A stretch of DNA of 19,851 nucleotides from contig DATKGQ010000006.1 of assembly GCA_035510715.1 (NCBI GenBank), positions 1 to 19,851 on the forward strand, written 5' to 3'. Positions 13,908-19,774 of this stretch are shown here, one piece after another; the stretch's first letter is position 1; each line of letters opens with the position of its first letter. The position numbers were made by a program, and so were the translations under genes. Below the pieces are notes generated by a model. That model was not told the DNA's origin and ran no database searches. It saw only the letters and a program-made list of their open reading frames with translations. Origin of the DNA: DATKGQ01 sp035510715. GTDB taxonomy: Bacteria > Patescibacteriota > Saccharimonadia > Saccharimonadales > UBA4665.

Positions 13908-15185
13908 ATGCTTGGTTTTAAAAAAAATACTTCTAGTTTGTCCAAACTAAAGTCATCAAACCCCAGTAAACCATTATCCGCTGAAGACGTGGCGGCGGCC
14001 CGTGAATATATCGCCAAGTATTGGCCGAATATTACTTTTTATCATCCTAAAACCTACAATAGCCAGCTTGGATTACCAAAACCGTATTTGGTCCCAGCTT
14101 TTCACCCAGACAATGAGTTCGATTTTAACGAACTTTATTACTGGGACTGCTATTTTATGATCCAAGGTTTGTTAGATGAGGAGCACCGGGAACTGGTCAT
14201 GGGAATTGTTGAAGATCTCCTCCTGCTTTTCCACAAGTTCGGCATTATCCCGAATGCTTCCCGGACGTACTTAACGGGTCACTCGCAGCCGCCACTCTTG
14301 TCGAGTATTATTTTTGATGTCTACCGGGCTTACAACCTTGACGATAACTGGCTTAAACGGGGTATTGATGTGGCAAAAGCCGAATATGAACATGTTTGGA
14401 TGGGAACAACCAAACCCAATGCCCGCAATGTCTACAAAGGCCTAAGCCGTTACTACGATATAAATTATTTAAATGATTTAGCCGAAGCCGAAAGCGGTTG
14501 GGATATGACCACGCGTTTTAACCGCCATGCCTTAAATTACTTGCCGGTTGATCTTAACTGCCTGTTATATAAATACGAAACGGATTTTGCGCAATCAGCT
14601 AATATTTTAGGTAACAAGCGCGAGGCGAATGAATGGGAGGCGGCTGCCCAACAGCGTCAATTAGTAATCAATAAACTGATGTGGTCTAAAGGCCGCGGCC
14701 TTTTCTACGATTATAACTATAAGAAAGAGAAGAAGAGTTCAGTTAATTCACTAGCTTCGTATTACCCGATGTGGTCCGGCTTGGCTAGTAATGAACAAGC
14801 TAATAAATTAGTGCGAAACTTAAAACGTTTTGAGCATAAAGGCGGTCTGGCTACTACCGACAGCTTGCCTTTTGGTAAATTTAAAATCGGTACTTTGCCG
14901 ATGCAATGGGCATTCCCTAACGGCTGGGCGCCGCTGCATTTTATAGTTGTTAAAGGTTTGCAAAGATATGGTTATCAGAAAGACGCCAATAGAATCGCCA
15001 TGAAATGGTTGAAAACGAATTTGAATTGGTTCAATAATTACGGTGAGTTTTTGGAAAAATATAATACCGTTCAACCATTAAAACCTCCGGTTAACGGATT
15101 ATACCCAAATCAGACGGGCTTTGGATGGACCAATGCGGTATTCGAATATTTTTGTCAGGAATTTATTGATCGGGCAGTTATCTAG
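13908..15185 (+). CDS. GH37-type trehalase
   Basis: Glycoside hydrolase family 37 enzymes hydrolyse alpha,alpha-trehalose to two glucose molecules. 425 residues without a signal peptide, so it is predicted cytoplasmic and could feed glucose into the glycolytic genes of this window. Matches to the family: FNELYYWDCYF (73-83, the E-x-Y-x-WD-x-Y region), ESGWDMTTRF (195-204) with presumed acid D199, QWAFPNGWAPL (333-343), LEKYN (382-386) with presumed base E383, and GLYPNQTGFGWTNAVF (397-412). In signature two the usual QWD-x-P is QWA-F-P. The start has no Shine-Dalgarno; a weak TTGACG (13870-13875) with TAGGCT 17 nt on lies upstream. Another trehalase-like substrate is possible. Confidence 0.87.
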   Translation: MLGFKKNTSSLSKLKSSNPSKPLSAEDVAAAREYIAKYWPNITFYHPKTYNSQLGLPKPYLVPAFHPDNEFDFNELYYWDCYFMIQGLLDEEHRELVMGIVEDLLLLFHKFGIIPNASRTYLTGHSQPPLLSSIIFDVYRAYNLDDNWLKRGIDVAKAEYEHVWMGTTKPNARNVYKGLSRYYDINYLNDLAEAESGWDMTTRFNRHALNYLPVDLNCLLYKYETDFAQSANILGNKREANEWEAAAQQRQLVINKLMWSKGRGLFYDYNYKKEKKSSVNSLASYYPMWSGLASNEQANKLVRNLKRFEHKGGLATTDSLPFGKFKIGTLPMQWAFPNGWAPLHFIVVKGLQRYGYQKDANRIAMKWLKTNLNWFNNYGEFLEKYNTVQPLKPPVNGLYPNQTGFGWTNAVFEYFCQEFIDRAVI

Positions 15186-15209
15186 TATGATGAAAGTACA
15201 ATCTATTTT

Positions 15210-15286
15210 GGGGTTGTAGCTCAGCTGGCCAGAGCGCATGATTCACATTCATGAGGTCGGGGGTTCGAGCCCCTCCAACCCCACCA
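15210..15286 (+). tRNA. tRNA-Val (anticodon CAC)
   Basis: A 77-nt cloverleaf: acceptor GGGGTTG/CAACCCC, D arm GCTC/GAGC, anticodon stem CATGA/TCATG with loop TTCACAT (anticodon CAC, reads GUG), a T loop of TTCGAGC and an encoded CCA. G18G19 and C56 are canonical. TACAAT (15197-15202) just upstream may be its -10 box. Confidence 0.95.
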
Positions 15287-15291
15287 ATTAA

Positions 15292-15320
15292 TTGAATAAA
15301 CACCTGTTTTCTCGTAAAAT
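15292..15320 (+). promoter_or_regulatory. Promoter of tRNA-Phe
   Basis: TTGAAT (15292-15297), a 17-nt spacer and TAAAAT (15315-15320), 17 nt before the mature tRNA-Phe 5' end. Confidence 0.5.
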
Positions 15321-15337
15321 AACAAAGTCTTTACCTT

Positions 15338-15413
15338 GGCGCTTTAGCTCAGTTGGTAGAGCAGAGGCCTGAAGAGCCTTGTGTCCCCAGTTCGAGCCTG
15401 GGAGGCGCCACCA
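15338..15413 (+). tRNA. tRNA-Phe (anticodon GAA)
   Basis: A 76-nt cloverleaf: acceptor GGCGCTT/AGGCGCC, D arm GCTC/GAGC with AGTTGGTA loop, anticodon stem GAGGC/GCCTT with loop CTGAAGA (anticodon GAA), T arm CCCAG/CTGGG with loop TTCGAGC, encoded CCA. Confidence 0.95.
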
Positions 15414-15441
15414 AGGTTCATGAAGGACCCTAAATATATAT

Positions 15442-15518
15442 GCGGGTGTAGCTCAGTTGTTTAGAGCGCATCCTTGCCAAGGATGAGGCCACGGGTTAGA
15501 GTCCCGTCACCCGCACCA
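15442..15518 (+). tRNA. tRNA-Gly (anticodon GCC) with U19/A56
   Basis: A 77-nt cloverleaf: acceptor GCGGGTG/CACCCGC, D arm GCTC/GAGC, anticodon stem CATCC/GGATG with loop TTGCCAA (anticodon GCC), T stem ACGGG/CCCGT, encoded CCA. The D loop AGTTGTTTA has T at position 19 (15460) and the T loop TTAGAGT has A at position 56 (15498). The neighbouring Val and Phe tRNAs have the usual G19 and C56. All stems are intact, so it does not look like a decaying gene. Confidence 0.92.
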
Positions 15519-15550
15519 TTAATTTACGTTTCCGTCAATTTATCACCGCT

Positions 15551-15595
15551 AAAAGGGTTTGTTTACACTCCAGTTCGTTATTGCAAACCTTTTTT
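15551..15595 (+). terminator. Terminator after the tRNA cluster
   Basis: AAAAGGGTTTG (15551-15561) pairs with CAAACCTTTTTT (15584-15595) with one bulged G, and the 3' arm ends in a T run. The end of its loop and 3' arm also carry the -35 box of the next gene. Confidence 0.6.
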
Positions 15596-15609
15596 ACCTA
15601 GCTTATGCT
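15581..15609 (+). promoter_or_regulatory. Promoter of pilin-like gene 15619
   Basis: TTGCAA (15581-15586), a 17-nt spacer and TATGCT (15604-15609), followed by TAAA; the ATG is 9 nt after the -10 box. It is almost the same as the promoter of the second pilin-like gene (18871-18899). Confidence 0.6.
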
Positions 15610-15618
15610 TAAAATATT

Positions 15619-16329
15619 ATGAAAAAAGTATCAAAAGACCATAAAGGCTTTACCGTAGTAGAGGTTTTACTAGTAATATTCATCTTACTAGTAATATGTG
15701 TAGTCGGATACATGGTTTACCATAATGACCATAACAGTAAAACTACTTCAAAATCAACTAAGACTACTACCACTAATCCATATACAGGATGGCAAACCTA
15801 TAGCGATAGCTATGCTAGCTTCAAATACCCAAGTAGTTGGCAAACAGGGATTGGACAGGACAAGTACACAACGCACGATATTAATATAACTTCCCCTGGC
15901 TTTATAAGTAATGCAATGTCTACAGCAACTAACCCAGGAACACCAGTGACGGTGTCATTAGATCTAAGCACCGACAGTTCAATGGCAACCTTTTGCAATG
16001 AAGGATATACTTGCCAAGTTGTGACAACTATAGCGTTAAATAACCCTCAACTACCAAACTCCTCATTTGTCATTGTCAACCAAACAAGCCCTAACGGCAC
16101 TAATTTTAGCCAATATGAAGTAGCAGGGAATAGTTCTAAAGTAGGGGATACTACAATCAATCCATTAAAATTTGGCAACAATGATATATATATTTTTGGT
16201 CAGCCATACTACACGCCTCAAGATGGTGGTCTTACTATTGCGGCTAGAGTTACAAATCCTACCACTATCCAAACTGATACTCACTTCAAAGATTTAGTAA
16301 ATCTGATAAATAGTATTAAGTTTGACTAG
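15619..16329 (+). CDS. Prepilin-anchored protein with PsbP-like domain
   Basis: 236 residues. The leader MKKVSKDHKG precedes FTVVEVLLVIFILLVICVVG, a textbook type IV prepilin N-terminus with Gly at -1, Phe at +1 and Glu at +5. A Thr/Lys/Ser linker (about 38-52) leads to an outer domain starting GWQTYSDSYASFKYPSSW and ending LVNLINSIKFD, similar in layout to the outer domain of the minus-strand protein at 12041. Two Cys lie in TFCNEGYTCQVV. It is likely processed by prepilin peptidase and either displayed on the membrane or used as a minor pilin. It is AT-richer than the housekeeping genes. No Shine-Dalgarno is visible. Confidence 0.8.
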   Translation: MKKVSKDHKGFTVVEVLLVIFILLVICVVGYMVYHNDHNSKTTSKSTKTTTTNPYTGWQTYSDSYASFKYPSSWQTGIGQDKYTTHDINITSPGFISNAMSTATNPGTPVTVSLDLSTDSSMATFCNEGYTCQVVTTIALNNPQLPNSSFVIVNQTSPNGTNFSQYEVAGNSSKVGDTTINPLKFGNNDIYIFGQPYYTPQDGGLTIAARVTNPTTIQTDTHFKDLVNLINSIKFD

Positions 16330-16348
16330 TTAGTGTAACCCCCACCTC

Positions 16349-16453
16349 TTACCTACTGAGTAAATACTCCTGATACGGAACTTCTAAAATCTTTCTCCAA
16401 CGAGTTATCTCATCCCTGATTGTGTGTAAACTTTTACCCACCTGCTGCACCAA
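16349..16453 (-). pseudogene. Possible short ORF or gene remnant
   Basis: A 34-codon minus-strand frame from TTG or GTG to TAA reads like folded protein: LVQQVGKSLHTIRDEITRWR, then KILEVPYQEYLLSR. There is no ribosome-binding site, and an in-frame TGA stands just upstream. It may be the remains of a longer gene or a very small protein; family not recognised. Confidence 0.25.
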
Positions 16454-16457
16454 GTTA

Positions 16458-16486
16458 TTGACAATTAATCAAGCTTATGCTAATAT
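16458..16486 (+). promoter_or_regulatory. Consensus promoter of gene 16493 (leaderless)
   Basis: A perfect TTGACA (16458-16463), a 17-nt spacer ending in the extended TGC, and TAATAT (16481-16486). The ATG starts exactly 7 nt after the -10 box, where transcription itself is expected to begin. Confidence 0.8.
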
Positions 16487-16492
16487 GATTAT

Positions 16493-17287
16493 ATGTTAGA
16501 AATGCTATCATCTAATGAAAATAACTCTGGTGAATTACCTGCTTCCGAAGAAGAATTACATGCCCTATTTGACCGGATAGTATTTTATGTAGAACAACAC
16601 TGTAAACGTGATGAAAGTCTTCAAATTTATGACGATATTTTACAACAAGAAGCTAGAGAATTAACCGAATATCTCCAAGACCCAACTGGGACAACTGCTA
16701 AATTACAAAAGCAAGGAGAAACAGAGAAGTTAGCATATTTGGAAGAATTTGGTAGGGATTTAATAAATGACACGAATAATTTTGTAAATTTTGATAATAC
16801 TGACCAAGATAAGAAATATTGGGCTAATGAAGCAACTAATCCTGATAGGCCCGCATACTTTGAACTTCAAATAAATGACCCAAAGATGCTGAAAGAAACT
16901 GGTATACCTGAAGAGATTATGGGCGTTGATATTTTTGTAGTAGATAATACTCTTAACCCAACAGAAATATATGCTGATAGAGTCATTGTAAGTTTCCTTT
17001 ATAAACAGGATTGGGATAATCTTAATAGCTCGACCAATCGTTCTAAAATATTACATCACGATCTAACTTTCGAGCATATAAGGTCGAATGATTATAATGA
17101 GCCGGATGGATATTCATTCTACCGTATTTATCGAGATGATAGGTCTGGTCACAAAATAATGCCTGAGTCAGAGTTAATAGATAACCTTGAATTGGAAGAA
17201 CAACTAGGTATACATAAAGTTCAACGACAAGAAGTAGAGTGGTTAAATAATCTTCTCAATTTACATAGCCAAATAGGTACCCAATAA
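16493..17287 (+). CDS. Acidic protein of unknown function, 264 aa
   Basis: A soluble, strongly acidic 264-residue protein with a helical N-terminal half (EEELHALFDRIVFYVEQHC, then IYDDILQQEARELTEYLQD, then KLAYLEEFGRDLINDTNN). The mixed C-terminal half has beta-like strands (YFELQIND, VDIFVVDNT, ADRVIVSFLYKQ, YSFYRIYRDDRSG) and a final helix. No signal peptide, membrane segment or catalytic motif is seen, and I do not recognise the family. It is AT-rich compared with the core genes. It has its own near-consensus promoter and its own terminator, so it is a single-gene unit. Confidence 0.75.
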   Translation: MLEMLSSNENNSGELPASEEELHALFDRIVFYVEQHCKRDESLQIYDDILQQEARELTEYLQDPTGTTAKLQKQGETEKLAYLEEFGRDLINDTNNFVNFDNTDQDKKYWANEATNPDRPAYFELQINDPKMLKETGIPEEIMGVDIFVVDNTLNPTEIYADRVIVSFLYKQDWDNLNSSTNRSKILHHDLTFEHIRSNDYNEPDGYSFYRIYRDDRSGHKIMPESELIDNLELEEQLGIHKVQRQEVEWLNNLLNLHSQIGTQ

Positions 17288-17339
17288 GGTTTTAAGCTGT
17301 CTTGATTACGGTGTACCAGTACAGCTTAAAAGCCTTTTT
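17288..17339 (+). terminator. Rho-independent terminator of gene 16493
   Basis: GGTTTTAAGCTGT (17288-17300) pairs with ACAGCTTAAAAGCC (17321-17334) with one bulged base, followed by TTTTT. It begins right after the stop codon. Confidence 0.75.
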
Positions 17340-17362
17340 AAATAACACATATTCTTACTTGA

Positions 17363-17391
17363 TAGACTTAGCGGGTTCTTATTGTTACCAT
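17363..17391 (+). promoter_or_regulatory. Promoter of methyltransferase-Nudix pair
   Basis: TAGACT (17363-17368), a 17-nt spacer ending in the extended TGT, and TACCAT (17386-17391). The ATG begins 7 nt after the -10 box, again predicting a leaderless mRNA. An overlapping TATAAT (17391-17396) lies too close to the ATG to be used for a full-length message. Confidence 0.5.
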
Positions 17392-17398
17392 ATAATTA

Positions 17399-18178
17399 AT
17401 GGCTACAGATCCCCTAACTATTGACGCATATAATAAAAATGCCGAGAAATATGATAAATTCGTTAAAGATCCTGAAGACTCTCTATACAATACATATTAT
17501 GGAACACCTGCAATGCGGGCTGAATTTCCGCCGCTTAAGGGTTTAAAAGTAATAAGTATAGCTTGTGGTAGCGACGAAGATGCAGCATGGTTTATTGATA
17601 ATAAAGTTTCAAAATTAGTAGGAATAGACATTTCTGAAAAGCTAATAGAAATTGCAAAGAAAAATAACCCTACTATTGAATATCACGTAATGGATATGGA
17701 AAACCTAGAATTTGAAGATAATAGTTTTGATTTTGCCTATTCTAGCTTAGCAATTGAATATTCGAATGACTGGCTTAAGGTTCTGAAGGAGGTCTATCGA
17801 ATATTAAAACCTGGTAGTCTGTTTGTTTTTTCTTGCAACCATCCAATTGAAACTGCGTCACAATATTTTAAAAATGACAATAAACATGGGGCACTATTAG
17901 GGAGGGTAACTGATGATAAAACTGGGAATACCGATTTTTATGGCGACTATCTTGCCTCAACCGAGGGGGGTATTAGGCAAACAGAGGGTTTTTTGCTGGG
18001 TGCCGTAACTTATCATCGGCCTATCAGTAAAATGCTTGAAGACATTATTGCTTCAGGATTTTCATTAAGGAAATTGGTAGAGCCGCTTCCATCTAAAGAA
18101 ATGGAAACTAAGTATCCCGATAAGTATGAAAAACTAATGAGGATCCCAGTGTTTATCATTTGGGTATTACAAAAATAA
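17399..18178 (+). CDS. Class I SAM-dependent methyltransferase
   Basis: 259 residues with a Methyltransf_11 / UbiE-like Rossmann core. The N-terminal NKNAEKYDKF is a common lead-in. Motif I is VISIACGSDED (51-61), where the usual G-x-G is GSDED. The acidic end of motif II is GIDIS (75-79). Then come MDMENLEFEDNSFDFAYSSLAIEY (98-121, the motif II/III region) and VLKEVYRILKPGSLFVFS (128-145). The C-terminal part (ETASQYFKN to VFIIWVLQK) resembles small-molecule methyltransferases. The substrate is not predictable. The stop overlaps the Nudix start (TAATG), so the two are translationally coupled. Confidence 0.85.
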   Translation: MATDPLTIDAYNKNAEKYDKFVKDPEDSLYNTYYGTPAMRAEFPPLKGLKVISIACGSDEDAAWFIDNKVSKLVGIDISEKLIEIAKKNNPTIEYHVMDMENLEFEDNSFDFAYSSLAIEYSNDWLKVLKEVYRILKPGSLFVFSCNHPIETASQYFKNDNKHGALLGRVTDDKTGNTDFYGDYLASTEGGIRQTEGFLLGAVTYHRPISKMLEDIIASGFSLRKLVEPLPSKEMETKYPDKYEKLMRIPVFIIWVLQK

Positions 18179-18585
18179 TGTCTACAAAATGCATGTATCG
18201 AGTATCTGCTAAAGCCCTAATAAAGAAAAAGCAGAAGAGGTTACTTTTAGCAGAAGAAAAGGGTGGCGGAGGTTTTGAACTTCCTGGTGGTGGAATTGAA
18301 CTTGGCGAAACTCCTCAAACTGCTCTTATGCGGGAGCTTAAGGAAGAACTAAACCTAATCCCCAATTATATTGCTGAATCTCCCACTTTTATATGGTTTA
18401 TAAATGGAGAAGTAGTTTGGCTTGTATATGAAGTTAAAGTTATTCAAAATGCAAAAGTTAATACTCAAGAGCATATAGCAAGTGCTGGATACTTTGATAT
18501 TGAAGAATTATTAGGTAAAAAATCTCATGGTTTAGGTTATTGCTGCACAATGCATTTTGAAAAATTGCAGAAATATTTAGATTAA
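18178..18585 (+). CDS. Nudix hydrolase
   Basis: Nudix enzymes hydrolyse nucleoside diphosphates linked to another moiety, often damaged nucleotides such as 8-oxo-dGTP. This 135-residue protein contains the Nudix box G38-x5-E44-x7-R52-E-L-x-E56-E57-L-N-L, complete except that the penultimate Gly is Asn. FELPGGGIELGE precedes it. The ATG at 18178 is used because it overlaps the methyltransferase stop; an in-frame TTG 18 nt upstream lies inside that gene and is less likely. A methyltransferase next to a Nudix protein fits a metabolite-repair or nucleotide-modification pair, but the substrate is unknown. Confidence 0.88.
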   Translation: MSTKCMYRVSAKALIKKKQKRLLLAEEKGGGGFELPGGGIELGETPQTALMRELKEELNLIPNYIAESPTFIWFINGEVVWLVYEVKVIQNAKVNTQEHIASAGYFDIEELLGKKSHGLGYCCTMHFEKLQKYLD

Positions 18586-18657
18586 ATTATCGGACAATCC
18601 GAACATTCTAACTAAATTTATCAATCTTTTATCATGAATTGCTTCTAGTGCTGATAA

Positions 18658-18684
18658 TTGCAATACGTCACATATCCTGCACCA
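18658..18684 (+). repeat. 27-nt direct repeat, copy 1
   Basis: Begins TTGCAATACGTC and ends ATCCTGCACCA. It is identical to 19688-19714, and the identity stops abruptly on both sides. Confidence 0.9.
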
Positions 18685-18813
18685 AAACTATATAGGAATG
18701 CAGGTGTGCATCAAATCTGACCAACTTTTTTACAAATTCCTAAGAAGTAAGGTTTTACTCTCGTAGCTTATGGCGCACCATTTTAGACTTACAAATAGAG
18801 AAGGACTTAAATT

Positions 18814-18909
18814 ATGAGTCTTTTTATTCTGACCCGTGTTTCATATCTATTAATTTTGTTAGAGTCCTGTTTGCTCAAAATCATGTTTATGATTATGCTT
18901 AAATCATGA
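18814..18909 (+). CDS. Possible 31-aa hydrophobic leader peptide
   Basis: ATG AGT CTT to AAA TCA TGA, preceded by AGAAGGA about 8 nt upstream. The product is hydrophobic (MSLFILTRVSYLLILLESC, then LLKIMFMIMLKS). Its stop overlaps the next gene's start as ATGA. It could be a coupled leader peptide, or a chance frame across an AT-rich promoter. Confidence 0.25.
   Translation: MSLFILTRVSYLLILLESCLLKIMFMIMLKS
18871..18899 (+). promoter_or_regulatory. Promoter of pilin-like gene 18906 (leaderless)
   Basis: TTGCTC (18871-18876), a 17-nt spacer and TATGCT (18894-18899) followed by TAAA. The ATG starts 7 nt after the -10 box. Confidence 0.6.
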
Positions 18910-19604
18910 TTAAACTTAACAAAAACACTAACGGTTTCACGGTTGTTGAGGGTTTGCTTATAGTTTTAGTTGTTGCCGTTATTGGCTTCGGTGGCTATTA
19001 TGTTTGGCACACTCAGCATAAAACCAGCACAGCTAACACAACTTCAACAGCAGCCGTAAAGACAATCACATCAACACCTAGTAAATCTACTACATCTACT
19101 ACAACTCCTACGCAGCAGTATCTTACAATTTCAGCATGGGGTGTCCGTGTCCCTTACCAGGGTGGTGATACCCTATCGGTATCAGGTCAGACGTGTTATG
19201 AAAACGGTGATGCTGCGGGCGATACTGTTAATCTTGGCTGCCAAGTAACAATCAATTCTCAGGACTTAACTAATTCAGTAGGTAGCTGCACAGCAAAGGT
19301 GAGTGGTACGGGAGGATATTTCTATAAAATGGGCCCTAATGATAACTACGGGTATACAGACGGTAGCGGATACACGCCAGTTACACAATGGGCTGCACAA
19401 AACCCAGGTCAATATACGCAAATAGGAAGCTATTACTACGCATTTGCTCCTATTGGTGAAGCAACGGGACTTAGTGGAGCTGCTGTCGCTAGCAGCTCTG
19501 AAATGAATGGCAATAACACTGGTTGTAGTTCATGGCAGTCTGAATATAACACTGTGTTACAAACAGTTCAGGCACTAGCTTCAAAGTTTGAGGCAACCAA
19601 CTAG
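18906..19604 (+). CDS. Type IV prepilin-like protein
   Basis: 232 residues. The leader MIKLNKNTNG is followed by FTVVEGLLIVLVVAVIGFGG, with Gly at -1, Phe at +1 and Glu at +5: a canonical prepilin peptidase substrate. A Thr/Ser-rich linker (about 38-72) leads to a Gly/Thr/Tyr-rich outer domain with four Cys (in QTCYENG, LGCQVT, GSCTAK and TGCSSW), likely two disulfides. It is probably a surface-displayed or minor pilin. It shares its N-terminal layout and promoter with the gene at 15619, but the outer domains differ. The gene is framed by the two copies of a 27-nt repeat and closed by a strong terminator. Confidence 0.82.
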   Translation: MIKLNKNTNGFTVVEGLLIVLVVAVIGFGGYYVWHTQHKTSTANTTSTAAVKTITSTPSKSTTSTTTPTQQYLTISAWGVRVPYQGGDTLSVSGQTCYENGDAAGDTVNLGCQVTINSQDLTNSVGSCTAKVSGTGGYFYKMGPNDNYGYTDGSGYTPVTQWAAQNPGQYTQIGSYYYAFAPIGEATGLSGAAVASSSEMNGNNTGCSSWQSEYNTVLQTVQALASKFEATN

Positions 19605-19687
19605 GCTTCCAGCAAACTGCCTGAAAGTTGAAAAATATCAGCCAAGTGTTTTAGCTTATAATCATTGTTATCCTCTATTGCACATGT

Positions 19688-19714
19688 TTGCAATACGTCA
19701 CATATCCTGCACCA
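19688..19714 (+). repeat. 27-nt direct repeat, copy 2
   Basis: Identical to 18658-18684. It is followed at once by a small hairpin ATCTG-TTATAC-CAGAT (19716-19731) and then by the terminator. Confidence 0.9.
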
Positions 19715-19740
19715 CATCTGTTATACCAGATACACTGCTT

Positions 19741-19760
19741 ACACCCGCAAGGGTGTTTTT
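19741..19760 (+). terminator. Rho-independent terminator
   Basis: ACACCC-GCAA-GGGTGT followed by TTTTT: a perfect 6-bp stem with a GNRA-type tetraloop. It ends transcription from the pilin-like gene. Confidence 0.85.
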
Positions 19761-19768
19761 GCTATCAT
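19760..19768 (+). promoter_or_regulatory. Extended -10 promoter of the last gene
   Basis: TGC then TATCAT (19763-19768), with TTACAC (19739-19744) as a possible -35 at 18-nt spacing overlapping the terminator. The ATG starts 7 nt after the -10 box. Confidence 0.5.
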
Positions 19769-19774
19769 AATCCC

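Larger units (their letters stand above)
18586..18905 (+). other. Intergenic region with repeat, hairpins and pilin promoter
   Basis: This 320-nt gap holds copy one of a 27-nt direct repeat (18658-18684). A 7-bp long-range stem TAGGAAT/ATTCCTA (18693-18699 with 18736-18742) encloses a small ATGCA-GGTG-TGCAT hairpin (18698-18711) and a T run. Next are a 31-codon hydrophobic frame (18814-18909) and the pilin promoter (18871-18899). No RNA gene is recognised. Confidence 0.5.

Noticed and set aside
15505..15518. tRNA-Gly 3' end (CGTCACCCGCACCA) as the att source of the 27-nt repeat (CGTCAC ... CCTGCACCA)
   Set aside because: The similarity needs about five inserted bases and no integrase is visible; it is too weak to call an attachment site.
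18658..19714. The 27-nt repeats as a CRISPR remnant
   Set aside because: There are only two copies about 1 kb apart with a gene between them, no spacer-sized gaps and no cas genes.
19588..19770. Plus-strand 60-codon frame after the second island pilin-like gene
   Set aside because: It overlaps the end of that gene, then runs through the repeat, the terminator and the next promoter.
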